This document shows positions 48,446 through 60,700 of a DNA stretch of 64,000 nt, piece after piece. Location: contig CANUEZ040000164.1 of the NCBI GenBank assembly GCA_948099385.1, positions 4,540,501 through 4,604,500 on the forward strand, in the 5' to 3' direction. The first letter of the stretch is position 1. Every line of letters begins with the position of its first letter. The position numbers were made by a program, and so were the translations under genes. This DNA is from Fasciola hepatica (taxonomy: Eukaryota > Platyhelminthes > Trematoda > Plagiorchiida > Fasciolidae). Below the pieces are notes generated by a model. That model did not search any database. It worked only from the letters and a program-made list of their open reading frames with translations, and was not told the DNA's origin.

Positions 48446-49309
48446 GTACAACTCTTTATCGTGTAATGATCATTTTCATGAAATACTGCATGGATAAACA
48501 TATAGATATGAGTAATGCGTGATTTCATGTTACATATACGGCAGAATATGACCGTCATTTATAGCATAGTTTTACAAGTGAACCACCGTGCGACATCTCC
48601 TATGTCCAGTCTTCACAGTAGTCCAAACGCATCTCCTATGCGATCGGGGTTCAAAATATAATACGGTTTTGTAGAAATAAGTGAATTCAATTACCCAAAA
48701 TACAATAGTCAAGCTAGAACGATAATCTGCCTGAAAATACTGCCATAACGATGGATTTGACAACTAAGTCTCCATGGTATGAAAATGAGCACCAACTGAA
48801 ATGTGTTGAAAGAGATCCACTTAGCTTTAGAGATGCCTTTGTTGATTACGAATTGGCAAACAGTCAGCTTCACAAAATGTTTCACTCACACCTAGTGGCC
48901 TTCTGTTTGTGGATCAATTGAGATAAAAGAGCTGGCGGGAATTCCTCATGGGGACAGAACCTTGTATCCTCGATGCACTTTGCGACCATTAGATTTCGCA
49001 CGCCGTACGAAGAGAATTGGTACGTGTTCGTCTCATTACGATTCGTGCTTCATTATACTCAGTTCCAGCGGAGATCGACTGGCGTACGTCGAAAAGATGC
49101 ATAGATTCCTGAAAAATCTAGAATCTCACGGCCCTATGAGACAGATACTATCTTACTAGAATAGTGGAATGCAAGCTTTCTTGATAACTAACCGGTACTT
49201 ATTGATGACATGATGTGGGTATGCAGCTAACTCATCAGCTAACGAATTTTATAAGATGGAAAATGGAGATTGATCAGAAAGCTTATCGCAGTCAGACCGT
49301 CGCTGAAGA
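48446..49309. other. no gene recognised
   Basis: Short unrecognised frames only. Confidence 0.4.
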
Positions 49310-51460
49310 CCGCGATTTTAGCGGCCATAGAAACACATTGAAAGCTTAGTGCACACTAATTTGTGGTCCAAATGAAGAGGGTGCTGCATTACGGGCAACA
49401 GTCTTCTATGGAACCCAAATTTTTTTGGCTTACAATGGTATGTTGCTTGTGGATCCACTGTTGACTAAAAGAGAGTGGAGGCCGTGTGGGGTACATGAGA
49501 AAAGGGTGTCCTTAAATCGCGCCAACGAAGAACAGGCAGTTGTGCTGTCTCAGAGCAAGGAAACAGCCATTTTTTCCACGGAACTAAAATCAAGCCCAGA
49601 AAAGCCTCCGAAAAGTGCCTTGGTCGGACATAGTCAACCGATTATAACATACAAATTCCCAACCCCCAATCCAGGCATCAGCCCATTAGGCTTTTGGTGC
49701 ATAGTCGCGGCAACACTGGAAAAGATGATTTTGGTTATATTGGGGGTTGGAACGCGCTGAAGCGACAGAAAAATAAGAAAGTGAAAACATTCATCCTATG
49801 TAGTTTATTTCATGGGTGAAACACTGTGTGGACAAATACGCTCTACACACTCAGGGGATGTCGAATTTCTCATATTACTCTTCAAAAGCCTGTTATCAGA
49901 TGACACTGAAATACCAAAGAGTGTATATTGAACTTGAACATGAAAGTCTATGTGATCATTAGAGGAATGCATAGATGATATATTGTTCCTCAGTATATGA
50001 GGAATCGTTTGAGCGTTACAGACCTGTAAACGCTATAGGATGTACGTGAACTTGCTCCCTCGGCGTTAATAGATTTATTCAATCAAAAATCTTCTGTGGA
50101 AATATTCCGTACCATGCAACAGAACCACTCGTTAGATGAACAAGCAATATTTACCTTGAATGCATTTGAGAGACTTGATAATGGACCATCTTCTCCGCAG
50201 TATACAATGGTAAAGATGTTACGAATTACTTCAGTGCATGGCGTGCAGGCTAATGCCCTTGACTTGTGTGTTTGAAGACTCTCAATGCATCGAACGTCCT
50301 ATTAGAAAAGGCCTTTTGGTTCGGTCAGCTTTACCAATGTCAATAAGTTGCCCCATTGGATACTTCTCTATATCAAACACCCATTTTGACTGAATTAACT
50401 ACTAAATCAATCAATCTATGCACGAACGAACACGTTTCGTGTATTTTAGAGGCATTGATCCTATTTCTGTAGATATAAAAAGATATTCTTCTCTATCATG
50501 TGAACCACCCATTACGTAAATTAGGTGAGTTCAAAATTTGCACAAACGCACATGTTCAAGAACGCGCCACGGTACATTTAGGCGCGCATACAAGAAGCTA
50601 GATGAACGTACTCAATTAAGTACCCTGATCCACACGCGAACGTTTCTCAAAATTCACCCAACGAGTTAAATGAGTGTTAGTCGAAACAAACGACAAGATC
50701 AAGTGGCATGTTTGGTGAAAACGATCCACTGGAAAAATCGGTCACGCTAGATGAATTAGTACGCCATCCACTAATACACAAACAGATATCTCATGGGATT
50801 TCTTCATAAACCAAACAAAATATGGAAAATGTCTTCCGGGAAGATTCGAAGAAATACGCAGAGAAGCCAGTAATATGAAACACAAAATTTATTATCCAAC
50901 AGAAAGCAAAACATACGATAAAAATTATCCGCAAATACTAGAAGAATTAAACCGAGGAAATAAAGAATATATGCAAAAAAAATACGATTTTTGTTGGAAA
51001 TGATGAACAGTGCACGCTGCACATCGACCGAGCCCCCACGGGGACTCAACCCACCCGTGAACGATTGTCAATGGAACACCCAAACCACACGTCTATCGTT
51101 TATGGTTCCTTCCTTTCCGTTTTCAATCTGCTTTGCAATTTGCGATGGAGTCTCTTCGCGCTTTTACATTTTAGTTCTTTTCTCTTCCCCTGTTTTTGTT
51201 GATGCTTATTTACTGACCAATTTATCCCTAAAATTTCATTCGCCCCTTTTACCTTTCCGTCAGGTATCATTACCTACTACAATGGTTTTTTGGTGTATTT
51301 TTCATTTTCGCAATCATTATCTTTCTTTTTCGTACGCGCAGCTCCTGATCCCGTTACCTGTCCTTCCCGTTCTGTTCGCTTCAGAACTTATTTCTTCATT
51401 GGTCCTTCTTACCTTTCTATGAACAACAGATAATCGGTATGTTTTCCCGTTTTTGTTTTC
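49310..51460. repeat. repeat E', inverted partner of E
   Basis: The reverse complement of 36,440-38,592 with a few percent differences and small indels. The copy of the E ORF is shortened to 49,425-49,760 (+) and ends differently through a frameshift near its end (ILGVGTR instead of ISGLERAEATEK). A frame from 50,991 to 51,422 (+) corresponds to 36,464-36,841 (-) but frames differ after a shift. The hydrophobic frame 50,804-51,049 (-) matches 36,815-37,093 (+). Confidence 0.88.
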
Positions 51461-52059
51461 ACCAATACAATTTTCGAATGCAACTGTTGTCAGAAACAGG
51501 TTCGATCTCATCGACATTTCCAGTTAGCGAAAAACATAAAACAGCAAGCAGCTTTGCAAAAGAAATTACCACCCTAGTCGTTTTAGCATGACGGAATTAT
51601 TATTGTCTGTTAATTCTTCAGCCATTGCATCATGTTTTATCATTGCATTTGTTGTGGTCATTGCTTTTCGTCAATATTGCTCGTTTTTAGGTTCACTCGT
51701 GTATGTTTTTAAATTCTCCCAGATTATATAAAAACTGTTTATTTCTTTTTTTCGAGTAAGAAGAATCAAAAGGTAAACTCATTCCCAATAAAATACTGGT
51801 ATGTGAATACAACGGATTACACAAAATACTACTCAAAGATTGTTAGACGGAAAATGATGTGAGTACCATGATGTAAGTGATGAAGCCTTAAAAAGAGCGG
51901 TTCGTGAAAATCAGATGATTGTGGAGCAAGTCAGCTAACTTGACCGATATTTGAAGTGGAATAGTTGTGCCGAACAAGCACCACGATATCGTCGTTTTTT
52001 GTGGGTAACTCTCAATGAGCTCGGGGACTGAAAATTGAGAAAAGCCCGTGGTGGGTCTG
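51461..52059. other. no gene recognised
   Basis: AT-rich, with the unrecognised minus frame 51,888-52,154. Confidence 0.4.
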
Positions 52060-52560
52060 GGTACTAAACTGAGTACCTTCATCCAACCGTTTGTATGGTC
52101 GTTTTGATGTACCGAGGTAATTTCTTGACCATACGCAGTGAAGCAAATCTTCATCTGTCGTAACTTACGTCATGCCTGGATCACATGATGAAGAAGGAGT
52201 AGCACTTTATGTTTACAAATTTAGGATCAATGCCTTTAGGTGCACGAAACGTGTGCGTTCTTGCAAAGATTGTTTGATTTAGTGGTTTATTTGATCAAAA
52301 TGACATGGGCTTTCCTTAAATGAATTGTATTTGATACACAAGGGCATCCAATGGGGCACCTTATTTACGTTGGTAAAAGCTAACCGAACCAAAAGGCCTT
52401 TTCTCACGGGACGTTCGACACATTGAGAGTCTTCAAACACAGAAGTCAAGAGTAGTAGCCTGCACGATATATACTGAAGTAATTCGTAACATCCATTTTC
52501 GAGTCTCCCAAATGTAACTTAGGTAATTATTGCTCATTCGCCTAATAAGCGTGACTCTTG
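52060..52560. repeat. diverged third copy of repeat E (middle part)
   Basis: In the same orientation as E: GGGTACT-AA-TGAGTAC, TCATCTAGC/TCATCCAAC, AATGGGGCA-CTTATT, CCGAACCAAAAGGCCTTTTCTCA, CATTGAGAGTCTTCAAACACA and CTGAAGTAATTCGTAACATC occur in order (37,270-37,680 versus 52,070-52,495). It lacks the 40 bases around TACTGCGGAGAAGATGG. Confidence 0.8.
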
Positions 52561-53181
52561 ATCAGGTTCTCCTCAGAGGTCTGTATGTTTAGCAACTTGG
52601 TCATCATTATTCAATTGATTCTCATGCCGTGGAATTTCAAGTCACTCAGGTTACATCATGGATTTCCCTATCGATGCCTTTTGTTACCCTCAAAGTCCGT
52701 TATCCTGCAACACAAGTGCATCACATGGTCAGGTGTGTAAATAAATGTTAATAACAAACACCTTCAACCCTATTTCTGTCCGACGCTGACAACTTCATCG
52801 CCGCCTCATTGCCGTTGAAGTTACCACACATTGGTTTAAATGTGGAATGCTTATTCAAAGCATAGGTTGTTTTATTTCAAACCAAGTTTCTGACTTTTCG
52901 TGACTTTTATGTGGACGGGATGGACCAAATTTCATTTTATTTCGAGACTCCCATCAGCGGCAGGTGTAAGGTAGGTCATATTTGGCGCATGAGAAGCTCT
53001 GATTCGGTTGTACTGGTCAATGGTCAGGAATTAATTTTTTGGTCAGCTTCGGTTGAGGCCTTTGACTTGAACGGAGTAATTTACAGGGACGAATATGTAC
53101 AGCTGTCGCACCGGCTACGTCATCGAATTGTTCGCACGTTGACTGGGTCTCAGAGAACCTAACATTGGGCTTCAGAAGTGG

Positions 53182-53682
53182 CTACTTTTGCAAATCCAGA
53201 TGGTTCATACCAGCAATGAGGCGGTCACACAATTGGGTCTCCAGCTGATTACCAAAATTACACTTTGCAGCCTGGGTCTGAGTTGTCAGGATGAATTCAC
53301 GAAAATTCATGTTGGAACCACGAACAAGCGAGTAGAATTTGGCACTCTCAGTCACCTGGTAATTGACCAGAACCACGTGGCCTAGCAGTAAATCCTTCAA
53401 CTCGTCGGACGGAACTGCAACAGGGACTCTCGGATATGCAAGGTTTTTCATCAACGAGTACGATGACCGACCGCCAGTCATCAAGACGAATGCAGTCTGG
53501 TTCTCTTTCATCACATCCTTTTCTATGCTACACCATAACTCGAAACGTTCAATCCAATCTTCAGTTTCAGATACACTAGCGTGCAGGTTCAGCTGTTCAA
53601 TACTGGGCAGATCCATGACACAAAGCAAATTGTAGTAATCACAATGAACTGAACTGAAAGGACATAATGATATTTTCCCCAC
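53182..53682 (-). pseudogene. Ty3/gypsy gag, open 166-codon fragment in repeat B
   Basis: This is the capsid region of a Ty3/gypsy Gag, which assembles into the particle that carries element RNA. On the minus strand the fragment is open for 166 residues. The likely native Met is the one at MDLPSIEQL, about residue 23; the leader before it is upstream DNA in frame. It has ETEDWIERFELW, NLAYPRVPVAVPSDELKDLL, SAKFYSLVRG, NFREFILTTQTQAAKCNFG and LCDRLIAGMNHLDLQK, the usual order of this gag family. The A copy has two stops in this same region, so B is the better-kept copy. After 53,182 the frame ends and the zinc knuckle is lost near 52.95 kb, so it is a pseudogene. Confidence 0.85.
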
Positions 53683-54199
53683 TCAGAACCACGTGAACGG
53701 GAGTAGCAAGAAGTCCAAGGCTGCAAAATAACAAGTCAATTGTATTGTACAACTGGTTTGTATAAATATGTCAAATCAGAGAATATAATTGATAGACTCG
53801 AAGATGACCAATCACATGGACCTTTTGTCGGACTTGTTCGCGGCCGTTACAATTGGTTGGGGATCATCCGCGTGCATGGCTACGAAGCTGAGCCTGGCCG
53901 TATCACGTGTGATAGCTGCTGAACCACCAAACATTTTTCAGCGTCTAGTTTTCAAAATACTTCAAAAGTTATACCCTTATCGAAGATCACTTGATCAATC
54001 TAACTATAAAACCACTTCACGGCTAATTTCGTCGTTCATTGTGTTTTGTGAATAATAATCAGTGTTGGCATCAGGAGGGGATGGTTGGTGTGTGCGGACT
54101 TTTAATTTTGCATACATGTGCAATTTGATGTGGATGTGCGCGATGAAAACACTTCACAGACACCGGTGAGATATTCTAGGCAGCTGAGTGATACTTGTT

Positions 54200-54200
<1 letters not shown>

Positions 54201-54248
<48 letters not shown>

Positions 54249-54260
54249 GTATATGTATAT
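54201..54260. repeat. (TA)n microsatellite
   Basis: A TA-rich tract with ACAT and GTAT interruptions, at the left edge of the 2.8-kb block that repeat A lacks. Confidence 0.96.
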
Positions 54261-54439
54261 GTTCATATCGATACTTTTATAAGTTCATATTCATTTGGAT
54301 TTTCGATATGTGCAGTATGGCACTGTATCTGAATGATAGGTTCATGTGACTTCGTTCGTAATGTCAGCCGTGTTAACCGACGAATACCATGAGGACAATC
54401 ACCGTTTGATTCCAAAACTGCACTACCTTCCCTTGCACC

Positions 54440-54610
54440 TTCCAACGGATTCAAATGAGCCCACAGATGTGATTGAACTTTGCAGTGCTTATATTCAAGG
54501 CTAACTGGACGGAAGAGTATTGGTTGCTCATGGCTGATGAGCGGCAATAACCGCGAAACCAGTAGTGTGCCTCCGGGGAAATTGTGTCTTGTTATCATGA
54601 ATAAATTCCA
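54440..54610. repeat. diverged copy of the LTR-like segment found at 25.95, 40.85 and 63.42 kb
   Basis: Aligned by eye: GAGCCCACAGATGTGATT at 54,455-54,472 with CTCCCTACAGTGGTGATC at 25,951; TTGGTTGCTCATGG region with GTACATGG; CGGCAATAACCGCGAAACCAG with GGCAGCAACGGCGAAACCAGG (26,037), AGCAGCAACCGCGAAATTAAC (40,917) and GGCAGCAACGTCAAAACCAAC (63,493); and CCTCCGGGGAAATTGTGTC with CTTCCGGGAATATTTTGTC. Confidence 0.55.
54504..54563 (+). ncRNA. hammerhead-ribozyme-like core (probably degenerate)
   Basis: The exact core CTGATGA (54,534-54,540) is followed by a 4-bp stem GCGG/CCGC with a CAATAA loop, then GAAA (54,555-54,558). The next five bases CCAGT can pair with ACTGG at 54,504-54,508, as a stem III would in a type III hammerhead. 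Against it: the base that should be U next to the cleavage site is A (54,509), and stem I (54,511-54,533) pairs at only about four of seven positions. The homologous copies at 26.04, 40.91 and 63.49 kb lack CTGATGA. It may be a decayed ribozyme, or just an imperfect hairpin. Confidence 0.35.
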
Positions 54611-55089
54611 TATTACGCAGATAGAGAACCCATACTTGGAACCATGTGCCCTCGTTGTGAAAGTTTGCGTTGTTAACCGCTGAATTATTCTTGAAAGAAA
54701 CACCGTGTGATCCTAAGAAATGACCCCTTTTCCATACACAAACCACTGGATTCCAATGGGATAGTTTGTATGCACGAACTATTTATGCACATTTGGTTCC
54801 GTTCCAAGAAATAAATGAGCAGAACGATAGGATATACTTGATTTCGATATTTATATTGGTTGTCCTGTGAAAATGACAGGAGATGGGAGGTTAAACTAGC
54901 TGGTGACTGTGGCTGACAATCTAGAGTGAGCCATGTTTCCTGTGCAGCGTGGTTAGGATGGTGATTCTCTTGTATAAGACTTCACCAGGTGAACATAAAC
55001 AAGCAGACTGTAAACAACCAGTCAGTTGAAGGAACTGAGGCTAACCTGAATTCCTGACCTACTAAAGATACCGGTCAATGTTCGCTCGA

Positions 55090-55596
55090 CCAATTGCATA
55101 CCTCGCTCCATGACTGGTGTAAGTCACCCGAAAGTACTACAAGACGTCTGTAAACAGCTCATGCATCCGGGTCATTAAAAAAGTACTTTGAGGTACGACT
55201 GCATCTAACTATAAGCCGCATAATGTGATTATGGAGAATGAAACAAGAAGGAAGATCATCTGTAACTCGTGGGAGATCTGGTGCCGGAATTGGATGCTCC
55301 CGCGGAATGGCAGTATTTACCGTAGTAGATGTCAGTACACATGCCAGTTGCATATCTCGCTGGATGACAGATGGAAACCACCGAAAAGTCCTTCAGAACT
55401 TCTGAAATAAGCTCATGCCTCCTGAATGTGGAAAAGAACTATAAAGTACGACTGAATCTAACTATAAACCACTTTAGGTGACAATAAAAAATGATACACG
55501 AAGTAAGATCATCTATAGCTCATGGGAGATCTGACGCCGAAATTAGATGATCCTGAGGAGCGGCAGTATTTTTCGTAGTAGATATCAGTACAGATG
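55090..55596. repeat. two tandem units of about 254 bp
   Basis: Unit 1 is 55,090-55,343 and unit 2 is 55,344-55,596. Each starts with CCARTTGCATAYCTCGCT, contains AGTACGACTG-ATCTAACTATAA and GGAAGATCATCTGTAACTC or its variant, then GGGAGATCTG, and ends with CGTAGTAGATRTCAGTACA-ATG. Identity between units is about 80%. Confidence 0.85.
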
Positions 55597-56880
55597 CTTA
55601 TCTATAAACGAGGAGCACCTGAGTTCTAAGCTTGCAATTGCATTTCAATGAGTTTGGTGTCCGCGAAAAGCCGATACGAAGAAAAGATGATGATCACGAT
55701 AACCAGAGCTCCTGTACTAATCAATGGGAATCTAGTCATCCTACTGCAATTAACTTGTCAGATCAGTAGCAACGAACTTCAGTTATTCATGTGCCTTCTT
55801 CCATAAAACAAGATAACAAGTTATTGGCATAACTGTTATTGCTGAGCGAAGAGTACTTTACTTCCTAAATATTTTGGTAAGAGCCGCTTCTATGATCAAT
55901 ATAGTTTTCATGGTTATGCCTGTATGAGAATGTCAAGAGAAATTCTTTCATAAGATATGCATTGAAACGGCATCTGAACGATGTATTTGGAACAATTCGA
56001 AAAATGGGAGTTCAAGTTGCAACCAGAATGGTCACCAGTAGGAAGAACAAATCCTAGGCTGAAACTCTTTTCTTATTGGCGTCATAGACGCCGAGGTGAA
56101 CTGATAGGATTGTTCTAGATTAGAATGGGTTTTTCGGAAATAGAAATGGACGATTTGTTCGTGTCTGACCCTGAGAGCGACTCCAGAGGACATAGTCTTA
56201 CGGTACAAAGGGCACGCTCAAGGCTGGACATACGAGTTAAGTTTTGTACAAAAAAGGGTGTAACTATGTGGAACCAATTGTCAAAGGATGCTGCTGGATA
56301 CAGCAATGTACCAACTTCCAAGAAGGCCTTAGGCTCACGCTGGAACACAGGGGTCCGTATGAACGAAGGGCGAGGTTAATGAGCCCCTTATATTTGTGTA
56401 AATGGACTTATGTCTGGTAAGGTGATACTGCCTTTTAAATTATTCCTTCTAAACCGAATATGTGCACCAATTATTGAATAATCCAAAGATAAACCTCACA
56501 TATATACAGTTCAAATTAGGATACTGAGAAAGTCGAATAATAGAACTATGTTTTGTATAATACGCCTCAAGGACTCCTAATGAAATCCCTGTCCCAAATC
56601 CAGCCTGAGGCCATTCTGACGCATTCTCACTCCCCGAAGAACATAAGGTGGCAGCATGTTTCAATGCCACTAGTATCCCGTGGTGCGACGCCTGCTTTAC
56701 AAGCCCAACAAATGAGTGCACGTAATCATTTCGTCAGGGGATTCAAATCACGATACCTGTCATTTTGACGATGGGTTTGTTTGTCATGTGAGTGACTGGC
56801 ATAATATGAGTCGTGAAAAGCTCAGCAAAAAGCCATTCACCGTAGAAATTTCCCCCAAAGATAACTAGAGAGATATGCGT
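55597..56880. other. rest of the B-specific block; no gene recognised
   Basis: Frames at 56,125-56,379 (+, acidic start then Arg/Lys-rich) and 56,449-56,721 (-) carry no motif I recognise. No repeat copy was found elsewhere in the window. Confidence 0.4.
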
Positions 56881-57552
56881 TATGGGTTCTAGTCCTAACC
56901 CAGCCTTCATCGTCTTTTCCATTTAGGAAGCTCCTTGTCGACCGCTGCCCCTCTCCAGAAAATGTACATCAGTTCATACGTAAAAGAAAACAAGTTAACA
57001 AAAACATTTTCCCCAATGTGTTTCCATACAATCTTGCTAAATCATACAAAACCAATTTTGTGCTCAGTAGCTTCCTGTTTATGTCAAACAACAGTATTTA
57101 TGTCGATAGGATTCAATTCTTTGTGAATATCTCACTAATCTTCTGCTTGCATGGAATGTGGATTTGCCAGCAATGTAGACGGTGACAATGGATATTCTCA
57201 CAGTTCGTGTACAGTTTACGCTTAAGGATCCTTTCTTTCCGTTTAAATTTCCAGACGACCAAATCACTGATGTACTCACGTGATTCATCAATTGGTATTC
57301 GTTTAGTGCTTAGAGTTAGTTCCTCGGTCTTGTGACACGGGGACCAACTATCTGAATGAGTACTAAGATGTTTATAATATTACTTTTGCAACTTTCCAGT
57401 TTCAGACAGAATGGATCGGCAATATATTGCACAACGGTGCATACACAACACTGCAAATAAGAAAATGTTTCTCCTCGTTGAACATGGTTACGCCTAATGC
57501 TAGATTTTTTGTATTCTAGTTGAATAATCGCACTATAAAGAATCGGGTCAGG

Positions 57553-57783
57553 TCAACTGGACAACCCACTGAAGTCAGATGGTTTCAGATAGATCACACT
57601 TGAATTCTTGCCAGACATTTTCTTGTGCAGTGTAACCGATTCATTGAGTGCAGACTCCATTTTGAATGTGTGTAGTCGTTCATTGAGCGAAGTTTTATCC
57701 TGTTCGGCATATGTACGTATCACCGCAATTACAACTCTATTGGTGAACAGCATGTGGAAAGGTGTGACTGCCAGATTGACCAT
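57553..57783 (-). other. unidentified frame homologous to the 35.8-36.2-kb ORF
   Basis: The minus-strand frame contains KTSLNERLHTFKMESALNESV, then NSSVIYLKPSDFSG and a stop. The last 30 residues match the end of the + strand frame at 35,806-36,207 (ALNESV, then IYLK and Phe). In repeat A most of this segment (about 110 bp) is missing. Upstream on the same strand, 57,945-58,151 encodes a hydrophobic stretch (NAVLSGLFLLGPITFVLLNNW) that could be a membrane segment, also absent from A. Whether the two belonged to one protein is unknown. Confidence 0.35.
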
Positions 57784-60700
57784 TTAATGTTAATCGCCTT
57801 GTGGTTTGCGCTATGCGCAACAAGATCCTCACACATGTTTGACATAGAGCCGACCTCAGACTACGTCGTAAATGACTAAAATGTAGTTATCCTTAAGAAG
57901 AACAAATAAAATCGTTTGGCTTTATTGAACAACCAACATGGGGTCTATTTTGCATCGTGGTTTGCTGTGATGTTCAGTGAAATATTTTGGACAACCATCA
58001 ACCAGTTATTCAGAAGTACAAATGTAATGGGCCCTAATAAGAAAAGTCCTGACAAAACCGCGTTTGTAAGCGATCGGATCAAACCTGGAGAATTGTATAT
58101 AATGTTTAGTTTAGTTTGTCTTCGTGTGAATGACCCGTTGTGGTGTGCCATCTGGACGCTTTGTGACTGAATTGTTTAAGAGGGGCAACTGATGTCCGAA
58201 TCATTTTAGTAAGGAACAGATAAATTGGGACGGACAGACTTGAGATTATTGCTAAACTGAATAAATTATCATAATTCGAAATGGTAAAATATCATCAATA
58301 TTGTGTTTGTATACGGAAAACTCTCTAATTTGATCGATCAACTGGTTTTCGATTATTCCCGGAAAATTATTTGCTATTGTAAGACCTATTTGTCTTCACA
58401 TTGGCACACCATCAACATGTTTGTATACCTATCCCTAAAATGAGAACCCGTATTTCCGTCACTTAAGTGATTGAGATGCTTAAAATGAAAAAAAGCGATA
58501 TGCAGCATAGTATAGTTAGGTAAAATAATATCGCAAATTAGATCGACAGTTTGTCGCAGAAGTACTCGAGTTAGAAGAGATTCGCTTTTCACTGAACACA
58601 TTCTACAATTAGACACCGTCAAACTCTTCACAAATGCTGCAAGTTCAAATGAGTCTGGTGAACAATGAACATTTGTTTATTTCTTGACGGGATCAAATAT
58701 GTTCACTAAGCATTGGGGAAGCTTGGGGTTAACTTGAATGCTGCGTGCACAAAATGGGCCTTCACGGACCTTTCTTTTTCAATCTTTGGTGAAGCTACCA
58801 ATTAAAGCTTTTGGGTTGTGATTGGTTTCAGTTTACTGAACAAGTTCTTCGATGTGAACTTTGCAGGAACAAGATTTTCCTGTGTTTAGAGGTTTCCGTC
58901 TATTAGTAAACTGTTCTGTGGCTCTTTGTTTCGTATAAACGAAATGATTGTATCTCGCTGTGTCTTCTTTCTGTTTGCAGTAACTGAATGAAATGGACAA
59001 AATGTCTCAAGCAAACGCCTCATTTATTGGACAATGAGGGAATACCAGAATGGCGATATGAACAGACATTTTTCGAGAATATATGTGGGCCAAAATAAAA
59101 CTCAGTTATTAATTAGCCCATGCCATCGTGAAAATTCGAAGTCCACTTTATAAAATTCTCGAAGTAAAATACTAGCCTGAGGAAATCAGAACTCGTAGAT
59201 TGGTACATCAATGCTCGGTACTACACCCACTAGTGAATATTCGTCATTGGCTGACCTTCCTCGATTTGGCTATTTAATTCATCGTCCTGTGGAGTGCACT
59301 CATTTACGTATTCAATGTTGCATGACACACGAATCTGGGGAGTTAATCGAGTGCGGAAACCAACCCTATTTGAGTACAAATGGAGATACCCAATGTGACT
59401 TGCATATGGCCAATTATTCGCGTTGAGATGCCACATGACATTATGGATAGCCTGCATGTTCGCACTATGCAGGCCTGTGAATTAATAAATTAACGAGCGC
59501 GGTACCACTCGTTTGGATGATGAAAATTATTTGGTGACCATCGAACTGGCTGTGGTAGTTATTGCATGACTGGGACGATGGTTAGCTTTCATCCATGCAC
59601 CTTTATGTTCATTTGGCTTGGTCTCTCCCCTTTACAGTCACACTACTGGGTCGGATGGCCCTCTTCCATAATGGAGATTAATATACAGATTAGAAAGGAG
59701 AGATAATTGAAAATACTCCAGTGATGTATCGGAACGTTCAGTAGCAAACAAGCTTGCTTCCGATGACCCAAAATTTGCTAAATAAAGCACATCGTGTAGA
59801 TACTGATATTCAGATAATGAGAAAAACTAAACCTCATGAAAAGTATCTACACAGATAATCTCTCGTGACACCGATAACGTCGTAGCTACGTGAACTTGGA
59901 AATTGTCATTGGTTGACAGTATGATTATCAAGTTGCTTGCTATTTCTCCTATTGCTCTACTTTCCGTGACTTTTCAATAAGCTATATTCAGCCAGTTGTG
60001 AATCATAGAGAAAAAGCTTGCTAGCTGCTGACTGTTCAGATTAGAGGTTATTTGAATACAACTTTCCCGAGGAAGTAACTCGACAAGCTCTCCAAATTTG
60101 TTCGCCATATGATATCAGATGCAAAGATGAGTGTACTACACACGACAATACATCAAGCAACCTCATTTTGTGCTCTCAACCAGTGATCAAAATACACTGG
60201 TGTGCCTTATGGACAAGCATTCATGGTTTGAGTTTTGCTTCAAAACAAACCGGCTTCCATCAGGCAGTCAGGAATTATCGGGTGGCACATTATTTTGGAT
60301 GTGATCGACCATGCATGAAAGATAAATGGGGCAAATTTCTATGCATTGGCTGTTTGACAGCTCTGAAGTAAAGAGAATGATGAAAAAAGGATCCCATCTA
60401 TCTGTGTTACCACTTTCTGCAGATTATAAATCTCCCATATACGTATTTCGTTGCGATGAAGGCACTACGAGTATTTGGTCGTAGCACAAAATAACGTCAC
60501 TGGTCACATGTATTCCCACTCCTCCCACCTTATTTGGTAGGACTGCGGGAACTTGCACCTAATATCTGCCTGTCAACCATGTCGAACAGAAGGTGTATCG
60601 TCAGGGTAGTATTTCCTGGTCAGGGACTAATCTGCAAATACCCAGAATTCTTTGTGGATGTTGTCCTAGTTCTTATTGTGTTCCTTTATTGGTTAACCTG

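Noticed and set aside
50991..51422. 143-residue membrane-like protein in E'
   Set aside because: The corresponding E frame diverges through frameshifts, and the hydrophobic residues follow from T-rich composition.
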